A stretch of 64,000 bases of DNA from Guptibacillus hwajinpoensis (GCF_001039475.1 NZ_LELK01000001.1:221466-285465), one strand, 5' to 3'; positions 23,264 through 33,673 are shown, counted from the stretch's first letter. A program made the numbers and translations. The notes: generated by a model not told the origin, from the sequence alone.

Positions 23264-25801
23264 ATGAGTCGTACAGAAAAAGAGCCACAAGCAAGTTGTT
23301 GCTCTAGTCATGCGGAGCCTGAATTCAATGTAAAAAGCACAAGCTCCTGCTGTTCCGAGGAAGATGCTTCTACTACTTCTACGTGTTATGGAAGTGATAC
23401 AAACACGAAAGAAGATCAAACAGCAACCACTTCTTCTAGCTGTAGTACGGGAGAAAGTAAAGACAAGCAAGTGGAACCAGTGGATAGGGAGTCAAAAGAG
23501 ACAAAGACTTTGGAATTCAAAATTCATGGAATGGATTGTCCTTCTTGTGCGGCCACCATTGAAAAAGCGCTACTAAAGACTGAAGGAATTCAATCGGTTC
23601 GAGTTAATTATGGGACCGGGAAGATGGCAGTGAGTGCGAATGATCGTTCAGTGTACGATCTAGTTCCTGATCAAGTGCATAAGCTGGGCTTTAAAGCAGA
23701 GCCTTTGGTCAAAAACACCAATATGCAAACGTATAAAATTGAAGGTATGGATTGTGGCTCTTGTGCGATGACAATTGAAAAGCATTTAAGCAAAAATCCA
23801 ACTATTCAAGAGGTTCATGTTAATTTTTCTACAGGAAAAATGCAGATTGATCATAGTACGAATCAAAATGAAATTATCAAAGAGGTACAAAGAGCCGGGT
23901 TTGATGCTTCCTTAGATTCTCAAAGGCAAGGAACCGCTAATCAAAAGAAAAAATGGATTTCGACGACCACCATATCAGGGATATTCCTTGCCCTTGGTTT
24001 TATTGGCTCGTTTACTAGCGTAACCCCTGGGTTCATTACGGCTTTATATGCTGTAGCTATCCTTATCGGTGGATTTAAGCCAGCAAAAAGTGCCTTTTAT
24101 GCCATTAAAAGTGGTTCCTTAGATATGAATGTTCTTATGTCCTCAGCAGCCATTGGAGCAGCCCTCATTGGAGAATGGTTTGAAGGGGCGACGGTCGTAT
24201 GGCTTTTCGCCTTAGGGAACACTTTACAAAACAGATCGATTGAGCGTACAAGAGAATCGATTCGTAGTCTCATTAACCTTACCCCGTCTGAAGCAACCAT
24301 TAAATCCGGTGATCAACTTATTCGAAAACCAGTAGAAGAAGTGGAAGTCAATGCCATAATCGTCATCAAACCCGGCGAGAAAATACCTCTGGATGGAGAG
24401 ATCTTGTCAGGTACATCCAGTATTAATCAAGCTCCCATCACCGGAGAATCTTTGCCTGTAGATAAACAGCGGGGAGATACAGTTTATGCAGGTACAGTTA
24501 ATGAAAGTGGCTCTTTAGAAGTCAAGGTAACAAAGTTGGTGGAAGATACAACAATTGCAAAAATTATTCATCTTGTGGAAGAAGCTCAGGAGAAAAAAGC
24601 TCCAACCCAAGCTTTTGTAGATCGTTTTGCAAATGTCTACACTCCTATTGTTTTTAGCCTTGCTCTTCTTGTCATGGTGGTACCGCCGTTATTTGGATTC
24701 GGATCGTGGGGAGAGTGGGTCTATAAAGGTCTTGCATTATTAGTGGTGGCTTGTCCTTGTGCATTGGTTATATCTACTCCAGTGGCCATTGTATCTGCGA
24801 TTGGGAATGCAGCTAAAAATGGAGTTCTCATTAAAGGGGGCACCTTCTTAGAAAAGGCTGGGGCCATTCAAGCGATTGCTTTTGATAAGACAGGAACGCT
24901 TACAGAAGGAAAACCTAACGTTGCCGAGGTGATTTCACTTTATAACAATAGAGAAGAGCTAATCGGCATTACCAGAACCATTGAAGAACATTCCACTCAT
25001 CCGATCGCTAAAGCAATCACGATTTATGCAGAAGAACGAAAAATTTCTGCTAAGAAAGGGGAAGACTTTAAAGCCATTGCGGGTAAAGGAGCTCAGGCTA
25101 CAATTAATGGTATAGAATACTTTGCTGGTAAACCTAAACTGTTTAAGGATATGGAAGTTCCTCTTAAAGAAATAGAAGAACGTATGGAATCATTGCAAAG
25201 AGACGGAAACACGCTGATAGTCGTAGGGACTCGTACGGAGGTTCTAGGTCTCATAGCTGTTGCAGATTCCATTCGTGACATTACTGTTCAATCCATTCAA
25301 AAGCTTAAACAAGTAGGAATGGGAGAAATGGTAATGTTAACAGGTGATAATGATGGAACGGCGAAGAAAATCGTAGCTGAGACAGGTATCGATCGCTATT
25401 TTGCTGAGCTGTTACCTGAAGACAAAGTGATCGCGGTGAAGAAATTACAGGATGAAGGAAAAAGTGTTGCTATGGTAGGGGATGGAATTAATGATGCTCC
25501 GGCCCTTGCGACAGCTGATCTTGGAATTGCCATGGGTGGTGCCGGAACGGACACGGCTATGGAGACTGCCGACATTGTACTAATGGCGGATAATTTAGAG
25601 AAACTTCCCCATACAATCCGCTTAAGTCGAAGAGCCATGAACATCATTAAGCAGAATGTCTGGTTTTCTTTGATTACGAAAGTGGCAGCTTTAGCTTTAA
25701 TCTTCCCTGGGTTTTTAACCTTATGGATGGCTGTGTTAAGTGATACCGGTGCAGCTCTTTTGGTCATTCTAAACAGTATGAGATTGTTAAGGCAAAAGTA
25801 A
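23264..25801 (+). CDS. cadA: CadA-type P1B heavy-metal-translocating ATPase
   Basis: An 845-residue plasma-membrane pump exporting Cd(II), Zn(II) and Pb(II). It begins with an unusually long Cys/Ser/Thr-rich tail (about residues 10-62: SCC, SSCC, STCYG, SSCS). Two HMA domains follow (CPSC at 92-95, CGSC at 164-167), then the transmembrane CPC (497-499), phosphorylation DKTGT (Asp541), and SxHP-like STHPIAKA in the nucleotide domain. The CPC plus DKTG order defines P1B-type ATPases. Two HMA domains plus the Cys tail is more metal-binding capacity than the usual single HMA. Confidence 0.95.
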   Translation: MSRTEKEPQASCCSSHAEPEFNVKSTSSCCSEEDASTTSTCYGSDTNTKEDQTATTSSSCSTGESKDKQVEPVDRESKETKTLEFKIHGMDCPSCAATIEKALLKTEGIQSVRVNYGTGKMAVSANDRSVYDLVPDQVHKLGFKAEPLVKNTNMQTYKIEGMDCGSCAMTIEKHLSKNPTIQEVHVNFSTGKMQIDHSTNQNEIIKEVQRAGFDASLDSQRQGTANQKKKWISTTTISGIFLALGFIGSFTSVTPGFITALYAVAILIGGFKPAKSAFYAIKSGSLDMNVLMSSAAIGAALIGEWFEGATVVWLFALGNTLQNRSIERTRESIRSLINLTPSEATIKSGDQLIRKPVEEVEVNAIIVIKPGEKIPLDGEILSGTSSINQAPITGESLPVDKQRGDTVYAGTVNESGSLEVKVTKLVEDTTIAKIIHLVEEAQEKKAPTQAFVDRFANVYTPIVFSLALLVMVVPPLFGFGSWGEWVYKGLALLVVACPCALVISTPVAIVSAIGNAAKNGVLIKGGTFLEKAGAIQAIAFDKTGTLTEGKPNVAEVISLYNNREELIGITRTIEEHSTHPIAKAITIYAEERKISAKKGEDFKAIAGKGAQATINGIEYFAGKPKLFKDMEVPLKEIEERMESLQRDGNTLIVVGTRTEVLGLIAVADSIRDITVQSIQKLKQVGMGEMVMLTGDNDGTAKKIVAETGIDRYFAELLPEDKVIAVKKLQDEGKSVAMVGDGINDAPALATADLGIAMGGAGTDTAMETADIVLMADNLEKLPHTIRLSRRAMNIIKQNVWFSLITKVAALALIFPGFLTLWMAVLSDTGAALLVILNSMRLLRQK

Positions 25802-25826
25802 AGAGAGGTTCGGTCCTCTCTTTTTA
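25801..25826 (+). terminator. Terminator of the cad operon
   Basis: AGAGAGG-TTCGG-TCCTCTCT hairpin followed by TTTT. Confidence 0.8.
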
Positions 25827-25845
25827 CATAACTTCAATCATGTAC

Positions 25846-25874
25846 TTGACTAAATTTGGATAAAATGATTAAAT
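25846..25874 (+). promoter_or_regulatory. Promoter of the T-box leader
   Basis: TTGACT (25846-25851), 17-nt spacer, TTAAAT (25869-25874) is a plausible sigma-A promoter whose transcript would begin just before stem I of the T-box. Confidence 0.5.
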
Positions 25875-25885
25875 TATCTTAATTT

Positions 25886-26148
25886 TATAAAAACAAGCTG
25901 TGAAAAGAAGAGTAGATAGGCATTGTTCAAAACAGAGATCTCCGGTAGCTGAGAAGGAGATGACGTGCCTATCGAAGAAAGACTTGGAGCTTCGTTATGG
26001 AAAATAGCGACGGGTTCTCCCGTTATAGAGGTAAGGTATACCTATGTGTACCTATTGAGATTGATATGGTGACGTATCGATAAACTGAGATGGTACCGCG
26101 ACTAACTTTCGCCCTCGAGAGGACATTTCTTGAGGGCGAAAGTTTTTT
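25886..26148 (+). ncRNA. T-box leader (tRNA-sensing riboswitch), likely lysine or near-cognate specifier
   Basis: All T-box parts are present. Stem I: basal AAGCT/AGCTT (25895-25899/25988-25992), AGTA (25911-25914) opposite GAA (25974-25976), helix GATAGGCA/TGCCTATC (25915-25922/25966-25973). Conserved T-box sequence GAGATGGTACCGCG at 26087-26100. Terminator ACTTTCGCCCTC/GAGGGCGAAAGT (26105-26116/26132-26143) with a T run. By spacing from the GAA of the specifier loop, the specifier codon is AAA at 25978-25980 (lysine), but neighbouring registers cannot be excluded. Uncharged tRNA would stabilise the antiterminator and switch on the GNAT gene. Confidence 0.88.
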
Positions 26149-26177
26149 GTTGTTTATTTTAGAAGGAGGGAATTCAA

Positions 26178-26735
26178 TTGGATCCACTATTAATGGAAAT
26201 TGATACACAATTAGAAACCGAACGGTTACTACTTAGAATGCCGAGGCCCGGAGATGGTACGGTAGTAAATAAAGCAATTAAATCTTCTGTTGCTGAATTG
26301 AAGCCATGGCTAGGGTTTGTACAGGAACTTCCAACCGTCGAAGAAACCGAACTCAATACGAGAGAAGCACATATTAAATTTCTAAAGCGGGAGAGTTTAC
26401 GGTACCTCATTTTTTTGAAAGAAACGAACGAATTTGTTGGTTCTACAGGGTTTCACAATATTCATTGGAGCATTCCAAAGCTCGAGATTGGTTACTGGAT
26501 CGATACGTCATATAGTGGAAATGGATATATGACAGAAGCCGTCGGTAAACTAACAGATTTCGCATTAGATCAGTTACGGTGCAGAAGAATCGAGATCAGA
26601 TGTGATCGCGAAAACGATAGAAGTCGTGCTGTTCCGGAAAGACTAGGTTTTTCATTAGAAGGGATTTTGAAGAACGAGGATTTATCAATTGATGGCTCGA
26701 AAATAACGGATACATGTGTGTATGCGAAAGTCTAA
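26178..26735 (+). CDS. GNAT N-acetyltransferase (RimJ/RimL type) under T-box control
   Basis: A 185-residue GNAT protein: TERLLLRMPRPGDGTVVNKAI, then FVGSTGFHNIHWSIPKLEIGYWIDTSYSGNGYMTEAV (acetyl-CoA loop SGNGYM) and RAVPERLGFSLEGIL. This is the Rim family layout of ribosomal or small-molecule acetyltransferases. Start TTG 26178 is 8 nt after AGAAGGAGGG; ATG 26193 is an alternative. It is the only gene downstream of the T-box, so its expression should follow amino-acid starvation, which is unusual for this family. Substrate unknown. Confidence 0.85.
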   Translation: MDPLLMEIDTQLETERLLLRMPRPGDGTVVNKAIKSSVAELKPWLGFVQELPTVEETELNTREAHIKFLKRESLRYLIFLKETNEFVGSTGFHNIHWSIPKLEIGYWIDTSYSGNGYMTEAVGKLTDFALDQLRCRRIEIRCDRENDRSRAVPERLGFSLEGILKNEDLSIDGSKITDTCVYAKV

Positions 26736-26757
26736 ATCTTGTAGCTGATTCTTAGCG

Positions 26758-27600
26758 TTATTTTGCTGCCGTTTGACGAATCCCTCTCTTAAGGAGGGCC
26801 TGCCTTAACGTACTGAATATTGTTAATCCGTTTAGATTGCAGCCTTGTGCAACCATTGAAAGAGCGGTTGATGGTTGTATACCACAAATACACATGCTGA
26901 TACCGCTATACGTAAGGGCTTTTTTCATCCGAGTTAGACTGTTTACTGTTGGAAGATCTAAGTTCGATACACCTGATAGATCAAATAAAATATCACTTAG
27001 CTGTTTGTCATAGCATTGATTTAAGGTTTCTTTCATAATCAAGTCCGTATGTTTTGGGTGAATGGAGCCTGTCATTGGCAGGAGAGCAAGGGTATCGGTG
27101 ATTGGGATAATGGTGATGTGAAGTTGATCATCAGTTAGTAAGTCCTTTACTTGATGTTGGCTGTGGTATCCTATACAAATGCCGTTATACGTAAACGTCA
27201 CTTCTTCGATGATGGCATCAATCCTTTTACTAACATCCAAAGGACAGGCGGTGAGAGATTTCATTTGAATTTCTCTCATTGCTGCTTCGAAACTTACGCG
27301 ACGAAAAAGTGTAAGCACTCGAAAGGATTCTTCAAGAGGGATTCCGTTTGAAATAGCAAGGTGGCCGGTTGCCTTTGCCCAGGTTCTAATATCGTGCGTT
27401 ATATCTGCATCGCTTATATAGAGGGCTTTCCCGATGTATTCAATAAGTTCTGCTCGCCAATCAAGGATTTGATCTTCCTTCACTCTTGAAAGCTTTAACT
27501 TTTTACCATAGCTTTCATCCTGAAGTGTAAAGATCGATTTCGCTAACTGATATCGGTCAGTAACAATTTTATTTCCTATTTCAAAAAGGATATCTTCCAT
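26758..27600 (-). CDS. RsbR-type STAS domain stress regulator
   Basis: A 280-residue soluble protein. The C-terminal STAS domain starts near HITIIPITDTLALLPMTGSI and contains LSDILFDLSGVSNLDLPTVNSLTRMKKAL, including the Ser/Thr environment phosphorylated by RsbT in RsbR/RsbS proteins. The N-terminal alpha-helical domain is a non-haem globin-like sensor typical of RsbR co-antagonists. Such proteins form stressosomes that control sigma-B. ATG 27600 is preceded by AAAGGTGG on the minus strand; GTG 27612 is an alternative start. Confidence 0.8.
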   Translation of the reverse strand: MEDILFEIGNKIVTDRYQLAKSIFTLQDESYGKKLKLSRVKEDQILDWRAELIEYIGKALYISDADITHDIRTWAKATGHLAISNGIPLEESFRVLTLFRRVSFEAAMREIQMKSLTACPLDVSKRIDAIIEEVTFTYNGICIGYHSQHQVKDLLTDDQLHITIIPITDTLALLPMTGSIHPKHTDLIMKETLNQCYDKQLSDILFDLSGVSNLDLPTVNSLTRMKKALTYSGISMCICGIQPSTALSMVAQGCNLNGLTIFSTLRQALLKRGIRQTAAK

Positions 27601-27748
27601 CCAGTCATCCACCTTTCTCTTTTAAAATGATGCTGGAGACGTGGTAGCCGCTGCTTATGTACAAATGTTTCGTCTTTATTTATTCGACTAAAAGTGATGG
27701 TCTCCTCTAATTTGCTTCACCTTTCTTCTTAATCCTCTTTTTTCCAAA

Positions 27749-27911
27749 AGGTTCTTTTTGTTAACATTCTTGCTATATGAGTGGCGAATTACCGCTCCAG
27801 GATGCTCGCTTTCCGCGGGGCGGGCGGTGAGCCTCCTTTCGCTACAATTTGCGAAGTGTGGTTTTTATTCAATAATTAATGCAAAAGCAACAATCTTTTA
27901 GAAAAGAGTCT
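27749..27911. repeat. MITE-like repeat family 1, copy A (163 bp)
   Basis: A GC-rich core (CCGCTCCAGGATGCTCGC..GCGGGGCGGGCG at 27793-27826) is bounded by imperfect terminal inverted repeats: AGGTTCTTTTTG...ATTCTTGCT at the left and AGCAACAAT...AGAAAAGAGTCT at the right. The inverted copy is the same element as at 35286. The remainder of the gap 27601-27948 holds no gene. Confidence 0.7.
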
Positions 27912-27912
27912 T

Positions 27913-27947
27913 CAAAAAAAAAGAAAAGGTGGGATCTCCACCTTTTC
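27913..27947 (-). terminator. Terminator of the SDR gene (minus strand)
   Basis: On the minus strand AAAAGGTGG and CCACCTTTT pair, followed by a run of T (plus-strand A run at 27914-27922). Confidence 0.8.
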
Positions 27948-27948
27948 C

Positions 27949-28755
27949 TTATCGCATGACACTTCCGCCTGAAATTTTCAATGATTCTCCAACGATGTTT
28001 TCTGAAGCATTAGAAAGTAGATAAATGATGCTGTTAGCCACTTCTTCTGGCTGTGTAATTCGCCCTGACGGCATCGCTTCTTCAACGGCCTTTAACTCTT
28101 CTTGAAAGCTTTTGTTTTCTCTCTTTCCTTTTGATTCAATACTGTTTCTTCCCATCTCCGTGTCAACAAATCCAGGACAAACAGCGTTAACACGAATGCC
28201 GTCTTGAATTGCTTCATGTGCAAAGGATTGTGTAAATCCTGTTATCGCAAATTTCGATGCACTATATGCTGTATTTCCGAAAGTTCCTCTAAGACCTGAG
28301 AGTGAGGAAAGGTTAACGATCGCTCCTTTTTGATGCTCGTCACGCATGCGTTGATAAACGAGTTGAGTGAGAAGAACGGTAGACGTGTAGTTAAGGTCCA
28401 TCACCTTACGAATATCTTCTTCTGTCAGTTTATCGAGCGTGTCGCCACCACCGATTCCTGCTGAGTTTACTAATCCAGTGATGCTTCCATTTTGTTTAAT
28501 AGCATTTTCTACAAGAGTTAATCGGTCTTGGTCACTTGTTAGATCAGCTGGAATGCTTGCAACCTTCGCATCTGACGAAAGCTGCTCGCACGCTTCTTTA
28601 AGTTTCTGAAGTTTCTCTTCATTTCTTCCTGTTATTGTAATAGCAGCTCCTGCTTGCACGGCTGCTTTTGCGGTCTCGTAACCAATACCACCCGTTGCGC
28701 CTGTAATCAGGATATGATCGTGTTTAAGTGCGTCTTCTTTAAAAATACCCATCAT
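27949..28755 (-). CDS. SDR-family oxidoreductase
   Basis: A 268-residue short-chain dehydrogenase: ITGATGGIGYETA (cofactor loop), GRNEEKL, LVNSAGIGG, VNLSSLSG (catalytic Ser), YSASK, VCPGFVDTEMG. The layout resembles DltE/FabG-like 3-oxoacyl-ACP or sugar reductases. Minus strand, own ribosome binding site (AAAGGAGGAG), own terminator. The second ATG at 28752 has slightly better spacing. Confidence 0.88.
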   Translation of the reverse strand: MMGIFKEDALKHDHILITGATGGIGYETAKAAVQAGAAITITGRNEEKLQKLKEACEQLSSDAKVASIPADLTSDQDRLTLVENAIKQNGSITGLVNSAGIGGGDTLDKLTEEDIRKVMDLNYTSTVLLTQLVYQRMRDEHQKGAIVNLSSLSGLRGTFGNTAYSASKFAITGFTQSFAHEAIQDGIRVNAVCPGFVDTEMGRNSIESKGKRENKSFQEELKAVEEAMPSGRITQPEEVANSIIYLLSNASENIVGESLKISGGSVMR

Positions 28756-28824
28756 ATCTCCTCCTTTTAATCATCTAGCATTTTCTTTCCCGATTGGTGT
28801 TGGATCAAACCTGTTGTAGCGTAT

Positions 28825-28857
28825 AAAAGCCAAGCAGTCAGCGACTGCTTGGCTTTT
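28825..28857 (-). terminator. Terminator of the metalloprotease gene, possibly bidirectional
   Basis: A perfect 15-bp stem AAAAGCCAAGCAGTC/GACTGCTTGGCTTTT with a 3-nt loop. Confidence 0.8.
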
Positions 28858-28862
28858 CACTA

Positions 28863-30524
<1,662 letters not shown>

Positions 30525-30741
30525 TTATATTAAGATGAGATAAATGTAGCATAATGTTTTAACTATTCAAACTATTTTAACAGTTTTGATAAATCAGGCC
30601 TATACAACTGTATATATAACTAGTCCATTTCACCTATGAATTAAAAGCCAACCGAGTCAATAGACTCAGTTGATGATGTATTCATAAACGAGATCGTGCA
30701 CAACTAAGTCAAGCTGTTTTCCTGCTGGAAGAAAGTACTTA

Positions 30742-30802
30742 TTGATAAGAGAACGTATATTCGGGTAAAATACGGGTATATATAAGAGAGAACAAATGTT
30801 CT
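30742..30802 (+). promoter_or_regulatory. SOS promoter with two LexA boxes
   Basis: Promoter TTGATA (30742-30747)-N18-TAAAAT (30766-30771). AGAACAAATGTTCT (30789-30802) matches the Bacillus LexA/DinR consensus CGAACRNRYGTTYC at 12 of 14 positions and sits just downstream of the -10. AGAACGTATATTCG (30750-30763) in the spacer matches at 11 of 14. The rest of 30513-30832 has no gene; a GAGTC/GACTC hairpin lies near 30652-30675. Confidence 0.7.
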
Positions 30803-30832
30803 ATTGTGATTTTCACGGAAGGGGTGATGCAG

Positions 30833-32089
30833 GTGGATTATTCTAAATTTCCAAAGAAAACAATTCTCTGTATTGATATGAAGAGTTTTTATGCAAGCTG
30901 CTCAGCGGTAGAGATGGGACTTGATCCGCTCACATGCTATCTAGCTGTGGTAGGTGATACAGAGCGCCAGGGGAGTGTTGTGTTAGCGGCTTCGCCGGCG
31001 TTAAAGAAAGAATTTGGTATTCGAACAGGTAGCAGATTATTTGAAATTCCAAACGATAATAGGATTCATATCGTGAATGCGAGGATGTCCTCTTATTTAA
31101 AACAGTCGATGGAAATTACAAAGCTTTTTCATCGCTATGTTCCATCAGAATGTATTCATACGTACAGTGTAGATGAATCGTTTCTACAAATAGACGGGAC
31201 GGAACGTCTATTTGGGAACCGTTTTGAGGTAGCGAAGATGATACAAGATGAAATTAGTGAGACGTTTGGATTGCCTTGTGCAATTGGAATCGGCCCGAAC
31301 CTTTTAATGGCGAAGCTTTGCCTTGATCTTGAAGCAAAGAAGGAAGGAATTGCGGAATGGACCTATGATGATATTCCTAAGAAGCTATGGCCACTTTCTC
31401 CGCTCAGTCAAATGTGGGGGATTGGGTCACGCGTTGAGCGAACGTTAAATCGTATGGGAATTATGAGCGTTAAACAGCTTGCCCATTACCCGTTACATCT
31501 TCTCGAGGAGAAATTTGGGGTTATGGGAAATCAGCTCTATCACCATGCCTGGGGAATTGATCTTTCTGAAATGGGCGCTCCAATAATGCAGGGTCAGATA
31601 AGCTTCGGAAAAAGCCAAATATTGTTGCGAGATTACCATGATCAGAAAGAAATTAAACACGTTATTCTCGAGATGAGTGAAGAAGTTGCAAGGCGTGCCA
31701 GAAGAGCTGGAAAAGCTGGGCGGACAATTAGCCTTGGCATTGGTTACAGTAAGGAAGAAGGCGGAGGCGGCTTCCATCGTTCAAGGAGCATTGATAGTGC
31801 GACATCGATCACGCTTGAAGTGTATGAGGTGTGTCTTCAATTATTTGAAGCCTTTTATGAAAGAAAAACAGTTCGCAAAATTTCAATCACCCTTTCTAAC
31901 ATTTGTGATGACGAAGAAGTGCAGCTTGATTTATTCAACACAAAGCGTCCGAAACAGCGTGATCTCGGCTATGTAATGGATTCGATTAGAGATAAGTACG
32001 GATCGTCTGCATTACTTCGCGCTGTTTCATACACCAAAGCTGGAACGGCGTTGCATAGAAGCAAGCTTGTTGGTGGTCACAAAGCATAG
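30833..32089 (+). CDS. yqjW: Y-family DNA polymerase (YqjW/UvrX type), SOS-controlled
   Basis: A 418-residue translesion polymerase. ILCIDMKSFYASCSAVEMG (metal-binding Asp, DxKxFYAS) is the Y-family hallmark, and SYSVDESFLQID (here TYSVDESFLQID) gives the SxDE catalytic pair. HhH, thumb and little-finger segments follow (MWGIGSRVERTLNRMGI, SLGIGYSKEEGGGG). GTG 30833 is 8 nt from GGAAGGGG and gives the length of YqjW; ATG 30827 is an alternative. Lies directly behind two LexA boxes, so DNA damage should induce it. Paired with a YolD-like gene. Confidence 0.92.
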   Translation: MDYSKFPKKTILCIDMKSFYASCSAVEMGLDPLTCYLAVVGDTERQGSVVLAASPALKKEFGIRTGSRLFEIPNDNRIHIVNARMSSYLKQSMEITKLFHRYVPSECIHTYSVDESFLQIDGTERLFGNRFEVAKMIQDEISETFGLPCAIGIGPNLLMAKLCLDLEAKKEGIAEWTYDDIPKKLWPLSPLSQMWGIGSRVERTLNRMGIMSVKQLAHYPLHLLEEKFGVMGNQLYHHAWGIDLSEMGAPIMQGQISFGKSQILLRDYHDQKEIKHVILEMSEEVARRARRAGKAGRTISLGIGYSKEEGGGGFHRSRSIDSATSITLEVYEVCLQLFEAFYERKTVRKISITLSNICDDEEVQLDLFNTKRPKQRDLGYVMDSIRDKYGSSALLRAVSYTKAGTALHRSKLVGGHKA

Positions 32090-32106
32090 AAAGGAGATGA
32101 TGGCAT

Positions 32107-32436
32107 ATGATTCGCGATCGTGGCAATATTAAATGGACATCAATGATGTTACCTGAACACGTGAAAGAATTGCGGGATTGGAAGGCAGAAGAACGAAGAA
32201 AGAGCAAGCCGATGCTGGATGAACAGAAGATGGAAGAAATGAATGAAATCATTTGTGAAGCAATGGAATTTCACCACCCTCTTTATTTTCACTATTTCGA
32301 AAAGGGGGAGACTAAAATTCTTTATGGGTATGTCCATTACCTGGACCAATTAAGCAAAGAGCTACGTATTCTTGATAAAGATGAGAGAAAGAGGAAGGTA
32401 GCCTTATCAGATTTAATTCATATAGAAACAGAATGA
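32107..32436 (+). CDS. YolD-like protein, partner of the SOS polymerase
   Basis: A 109-residue YolD-family protein: RDRGNIKWTSMMLPEHVKELRDW at the N-terminus is the family signature. YolD-like genes commonly follow YqjW/UvrX polymerases (YqjX in B. subtilis), and here the gap is 17 bp with AAAGGAG, giving a two-gene SOS operon. The biochemical role is unknown; a polymerase accessory function is likely. Confidence 0.9.
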   Translation: MIRDRGNIKWTSMMLPEHVKELRDWKAEERRKSKPMLDEQKMEEMNEIICEAMEFHHPLYFHYFEKGETKILYGYVHYLDQLSKELRILDKDERKRKVALSDLIHIETE

Positions 32437-32593
32437 AGAAAATGGGAACACGTCTCTAAGAACAATAGTTTTTCATTTGGAGATTGGGGTAAAATACGTA
32501 TAAAGTGAAACGCTAATAATGAATTTCTACTTCTTTAGCGTTCATGAAACCAATCGTCCCCATAAAGGTGGAGAATCCGGAGTGAGATGAAAG

Positions 32594-33433
32594 ATGCTAG
32601 TGGCTCAGAACTTTCAACAAAATAAAGAGAAAATCAAAGGAATTGACATTCATTATGAGTATTATAAGAACGCTGATGCGGTTGACCGGCCAGTATTGAC
32701 GCTTCTCCATGGCTTTCTATCCTCGAGCTTCAGCTATCGAAGACTGATTCCGCTGCTGACGAAAGCTTATACAGTGGTGGCAATTGATCTTCCTCCATTT
32801 GGGAAAAGCGAGAAGTCTAATCGTTTTGTCCATTCTTATCAAAATTATGCGGAAGTCGTTGTTGAACTTCTCGAAAAACTCTCGATTGAGCAAACTGTCA
32901 TGATTGGTCATTCGATGGGAGGTCAGGTTGCGATGAGAGCATCCGCGCTGAACGAGAACCTGGTCAGTAAGAATGTTTTACTTTGTAGCTCAGGATATCT
33001 TGAGAAAGCAAAACAGAGTCTTGTCTACACCTCTTATCTACCATTCTTCTCTGTTTATCTGAAGAGATGGCTGTACCGAAAAGGAGTGAAAGGGAATTTA
33101 ATAAATTGCGTCTATGACCCACAGCTGATTGATGAAGAAATGATGGACGGCTATATTCAACCTTTTTTCAACGAAAGTATTTTTCGTTCGCTCGTACGAA
33201 TGATTCGTGATCGAGAGGGAGACCTATCATCAGACGAATTGAAACAAATTCATACCCCAAGTCTACTTATATGGGGAGAAAATGACAGAGTCGTACCGCT
33301 AAAGGTTGGGAAGCGTCTTAGTAGTGACTTGCCGAACGCCGAATTAATCGTCTATGAAAAAACGGGCCACCTGTTGCCTGAAGAGCGTCCACGTTTAATC
33401 ATGAAGGATATTGAACGCTTTATTCACATGTAA
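32594..33433 (+). CDS. Alpha/beta hydrolase
   Basis: A 279-residue alpha/beta-hydrolase fold enzyme. LLHGFLSSSFSYR carries the oxyanion segment, GHSMGGQ is the nucleophile elbow (Ser), LLIWGENDRVVP includes the acid Asp, and KTGHLLPEE the catalytic His. Esterase, lipase or haloperoxidase-like; the substrate cannot be inferred. The ribosome binding site is weak (GGAGTGAGAT). Confidence 0.85.
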   Translation: MLVAQNFQQNKEKIKGIDIHYEYYKNADAVDRPVLTLLHGFLSSSFSYRRLIPLLTKAYTVVAIDLPPFGKSEKSNRFVHSYQNYAEVVVELLEKLSIEQTVMIGHSMGGQVAMRASALNENLVSKNVLLCSSGYLEKAKQSLVYTSYLPFFSVYLKRWLYRKGVKGNLINCVYDPQLIDEEMMDGYIQPFFNESIFRSLVRMIRDREGDLSSDELKQIHTPSLLIWGENDRVVPLKVGKRLSSDLPNAELIVYEKTGHLLPEERPRLIMKDIERFIHM

Positions 33434-33474
33434 TAAAGGTCTTAAGAAGAAGAATCAAGAAAGGGAGAAGGTTA

Positions 33475-33627
33475 GTGAACATCATCCAACAGAATAAAGA
33501 CGCTGAATACGTGCGTTTTGCTTTATGGTGGCTTGTGTCAACCGTAACGTTGAAGAAGTTACCTAGGATCGAGATGAAGAAAATGGCAGTGAAAGAAAGC
33601 TTGAAATCAAATAGGCACATCATGTAA
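33475..33627 (+). CDS. Small protein of unknown function (50 residues)
   Basis: GTG 33475 follows AAAGGGAGAAGG and opens a 50-codon frame that starts NIIQQNKDAEYVRFALWWLV, then STVTLKKLPRIEMKKMAVKE and a basic tail. A central aromatic hydrophobic stretch and a positively charged C-terminus are visible. Position just after the hydrolase gene and before a terminator-like hairpin (33625-33655) support expression with it. No homologue recognised; could be spurious. Confidence 0.4.
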   Translation: MNIIQQNKDAEYVRFALWWLVSTVTLKKLPRIEMKKMAVKESLKSNRHIM

Positions 33628-33658
33628 ACTCCTCTTATGATAAGAGGGTTTATTTTGT
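33625..33658 (+). terminator. Terminator-like hairpin after the small protein
   Basis: CCTCTTA-TGA-TAAGAGG with an AAA/TTT extension and a TTATTTTGTT tail. Confidence 0.5.
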
Positions 33659-33673
33659 TGCAGTTATTCATAG

